From: Planctomycetota bacterium
GTDB taxonomy: Bacteria > Planctomycetota > Planctomycetia > Pirellulales > Pirellulaceae
DNA: 7,800 nucleotides
Reading direction: 5' to 3'
Assembly: GCA_026692885.1 (NCBI GenBank)
Contig: JAPLNJ010001167.1
Location: forward strand, 1-7,800
A program made the position numbers and the translations under genes. Positions 6,993-7,800 of this stretch are shown piece by piece. The notes beneath the pieces are model-generated. The model did not search any database. It saw only the letters and a list, made by a program, of their open reading frames with translations, and was not told the DNA's origin. The stretch's first letter is position 1; each line of letters opens with the position of its first letter.

Positions 6993-7015
6993 GCTCGCAG
7001 TGTCGTGATCGCCTT

Positions 7016-7214
7016 CGAGAAGCTCCCGACGTAAGTCGGCGGGAGTGTTCCCGCCCTGTGCCTAACCCGGAGCCCCATCTCCGACCGGCCCGACTCGTCG
7101 GCTGCCCGCCGCCGGAGGCGGCGGGCAGCCGACGAGTCGGGAGAGCTCGGCGAGGCGCCGCGGTGTTAGGAGTTGGCGGGACTGCTCTCACCGACTTACG
7201 TCGGGAGCTTCTCG
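7016..7214. repeat. 199-bp near-perfect nested palindrome (MITE-like)
   Basis: The outer 40-nt arms (7016-7055 and 7175-7214) match at 35 of 40 positions, including a perfect 24-nt stretch centred on CCCGACGTAAGTCGG. CCTAAC (7061-7066) and GTTAGG (7165-7170) pair just inside. At the centre a perfect 25-bp stem (7089-7113 with 7117-7141) closes on the 3-nt loop GGA. The whole element can extrude as one cruciform. It contains no transposase and no believable gene. Imperfect 18-nt direct copies starting TCGCAGTGT (6995-7012 and 7243-7260) flank it and could be part of a larger unit. Confidence 0.85.
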
Positions 7215-7463
7215 GACGGGACCAGCTAGAAGTGACGGCATTTCGCAGTGTTACGATCAACGCTGTAGCGACGAACGTAAGTATCCCCCGGATAAGCCGG
7301 GGGCATTCGCTAAATGCCAAAGTGAATGCCGACACCTGGAAAAACCATTGGGTGCCAGGAAAGGTGAATCACGGTTCAATCGACCTTCGTGGGCATCCTC
7401 TCCCGCGTCCCTGTGCCCTGTGCCATCGCAGTGTCGAGTCCGCGAGAGGTTCACGGTCGTGCT
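7215..7463. other. Intergenic stretch downstream of the glycosidase-like gene
   Basis: No gene is supported. Apart from the hairpin at 7285-7303, GCATTC (7303-7308) and GAATGC (7324-7329) form a weaker inverted pair. This DNA is the 3' flank of the minus-strand gene ending at 7464. Confidence 0.4.
7285..7303. repeat. Compact G/C hairpin
   Basis: CCCCCGG (7285-7291) and CCGGGGG (7297-7303) form a perfect 7-bp stem with the loop ATAAG. There is no T-run on either side. It lies about 160 nt past the stop of the minus-strand glycosidase-like gene, rather far for a terminator. A dispersed repeat unit is more likely. Confidence 0.6.
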
Positions 7464-7800
7464 TCACTTCCCCTTGAGGTCCAGTAGTCCCTGGTGAACG
7501 GCTTTGACCTGTGCGACCTGGGCCTCATCGAAAGTCCCTATCGGGCCGACAGCCGGGTTCCAGTTCGGACCGAGGTCGAGCGTCACTGCGCCGCCTTTCT
7601 CCACCGCTGCTCCCACCCACCGGACCCAGCGTTCCGTGGGCTGGCGTGTGTCGCGGCGGCCCCAGGAGGAACCCAGGTACGTCAGTGCGTGCCACTGCGA
7701 GCCAGCTACCCAGCGCGAGGCCGGGAGGACATCGAACGGCTCGTTCAATTCGCCGGCGGTGTAATCCTCGGCACGGGTGTGGCGGACCAGCTTGACGCCT
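7464..7800 (-). CDS. C-terminal part of a glycoside-hydrolase-like protein, possibly alpha-L-fucosidase-related (partial)
   Basis: The frame is open from the window edge to TGA at 7464-7466, giving 112 residues. It includes VKLVRHTRAEDYTAGELNEP, GSQWHALTYLGSSWG (~36-50) and VEKGGAVTLDLGPN (~73-86), then FDEAQVAQVKAVHQGLLDL at the end. The order 'W-x-x-x-x-YLG-x-x-WG', then a GG-x-x-T-strand, then a final helix is what I remember from the end of the catalytic barrel in planctomycete alpha-L-fucosidase-like hydrolases, with Trp and His residues likely near a sugar site. The substrate is unproven and most of the protein lies outside the window. A TTG within the frame at 7748 is not a credible start because the family-like sequence continues upstream of it. 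Confidence 0.6.
   Translation of the reverse strand, partial: GVKLVRHTRAEDYTAGELNEPFDVLPASRWVAGSQWHALTYLGSSWGRRDTRQPTERWVRWVGAAVEKGGAVTLDLGPNWNPAVGPIGTFDEAQVAQVKAVHQGLLDLKGK

Noticed and set aside
7058..7477. 139-codon plus-strand open frame
   Set aside because: Its first half is the translated palindrome at 7016-7214 and the rest covers hairpins and the end of the opposite-strand gene.

Overview
The window looks like part of a high-G+C member of the Planctomycetota. This rests on three things: a twin-arginine-exported Gfo/Idh/MocA oxidoreductase with the usual planctomycete architecture, a large exported beta-propeller/di-haem protein of the 'hydrazine synthase alpha-like' paralogue family, and intergenic DNA packed with nested palindromes. 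Species and genus cannot be fixed from the sequence alone.

Layout. Positions 1-180 hold an open frame that may be the end of a neighbouring gene. A REP/MITE-like double palindrome follows (157-325). The exported oxidoreductase gene is on the minus strand (351-1727). Behind it, also on the minus strand, is a broken Uma2-family gene (2041-2299) that keeps its N- and C-terminal ends but has lost its middle, out of frame. The propeller/di-haem cytochrome gene is on the plus strand (about 2447-4801). A 4825-5142 block is almost entirely inverted repeats. From 5325 to 6368 lies what reads as the wreck of a type I restriction-modification locus: the first ~30 codons of an HsdR-like gene, a HrgA/COG2958-like HARE-HTH gene with its middle deleted and its frame broken, and the last ~45 codons of an HsdS-like gene whose usual ending is shifted. 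An intact small exported OB-fold-like protein (6371-6847) begins 2 nt after the HsdS remnant. A 47-codon minus-strand gene (6849-6992) is well supported by composition and a motif-rich tail. Another nested palindrome (7016-7214) and a C-rich hairpin (7285-7303) follow. The window ends inside the C-terminal part of a minus-strand glycoside-hydrolase-like (possibly alpha-L-fucosidase-related) gene.

How the parts relate. The oxidoreductase, the cytochrome/propeller protein and the glycosidase-like protein all fit the polysaccharide-degrading, heavily exported lifestyle common in planctomycetes, but nothing here shows that they form one pathway. The most informative signal is decay. Four genes (Uma2, HsdR, HrgA-like, HsdS) survive only as termini, and the damaged stretch is bracketed by palindromic elements. 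I see no intact novel defence system in the window. The most interesting items are the collapsed restriction locus, the recurrent 'ends kept, middle lost' pattern, the palindromic elements and the overlooked 47-residue protein.
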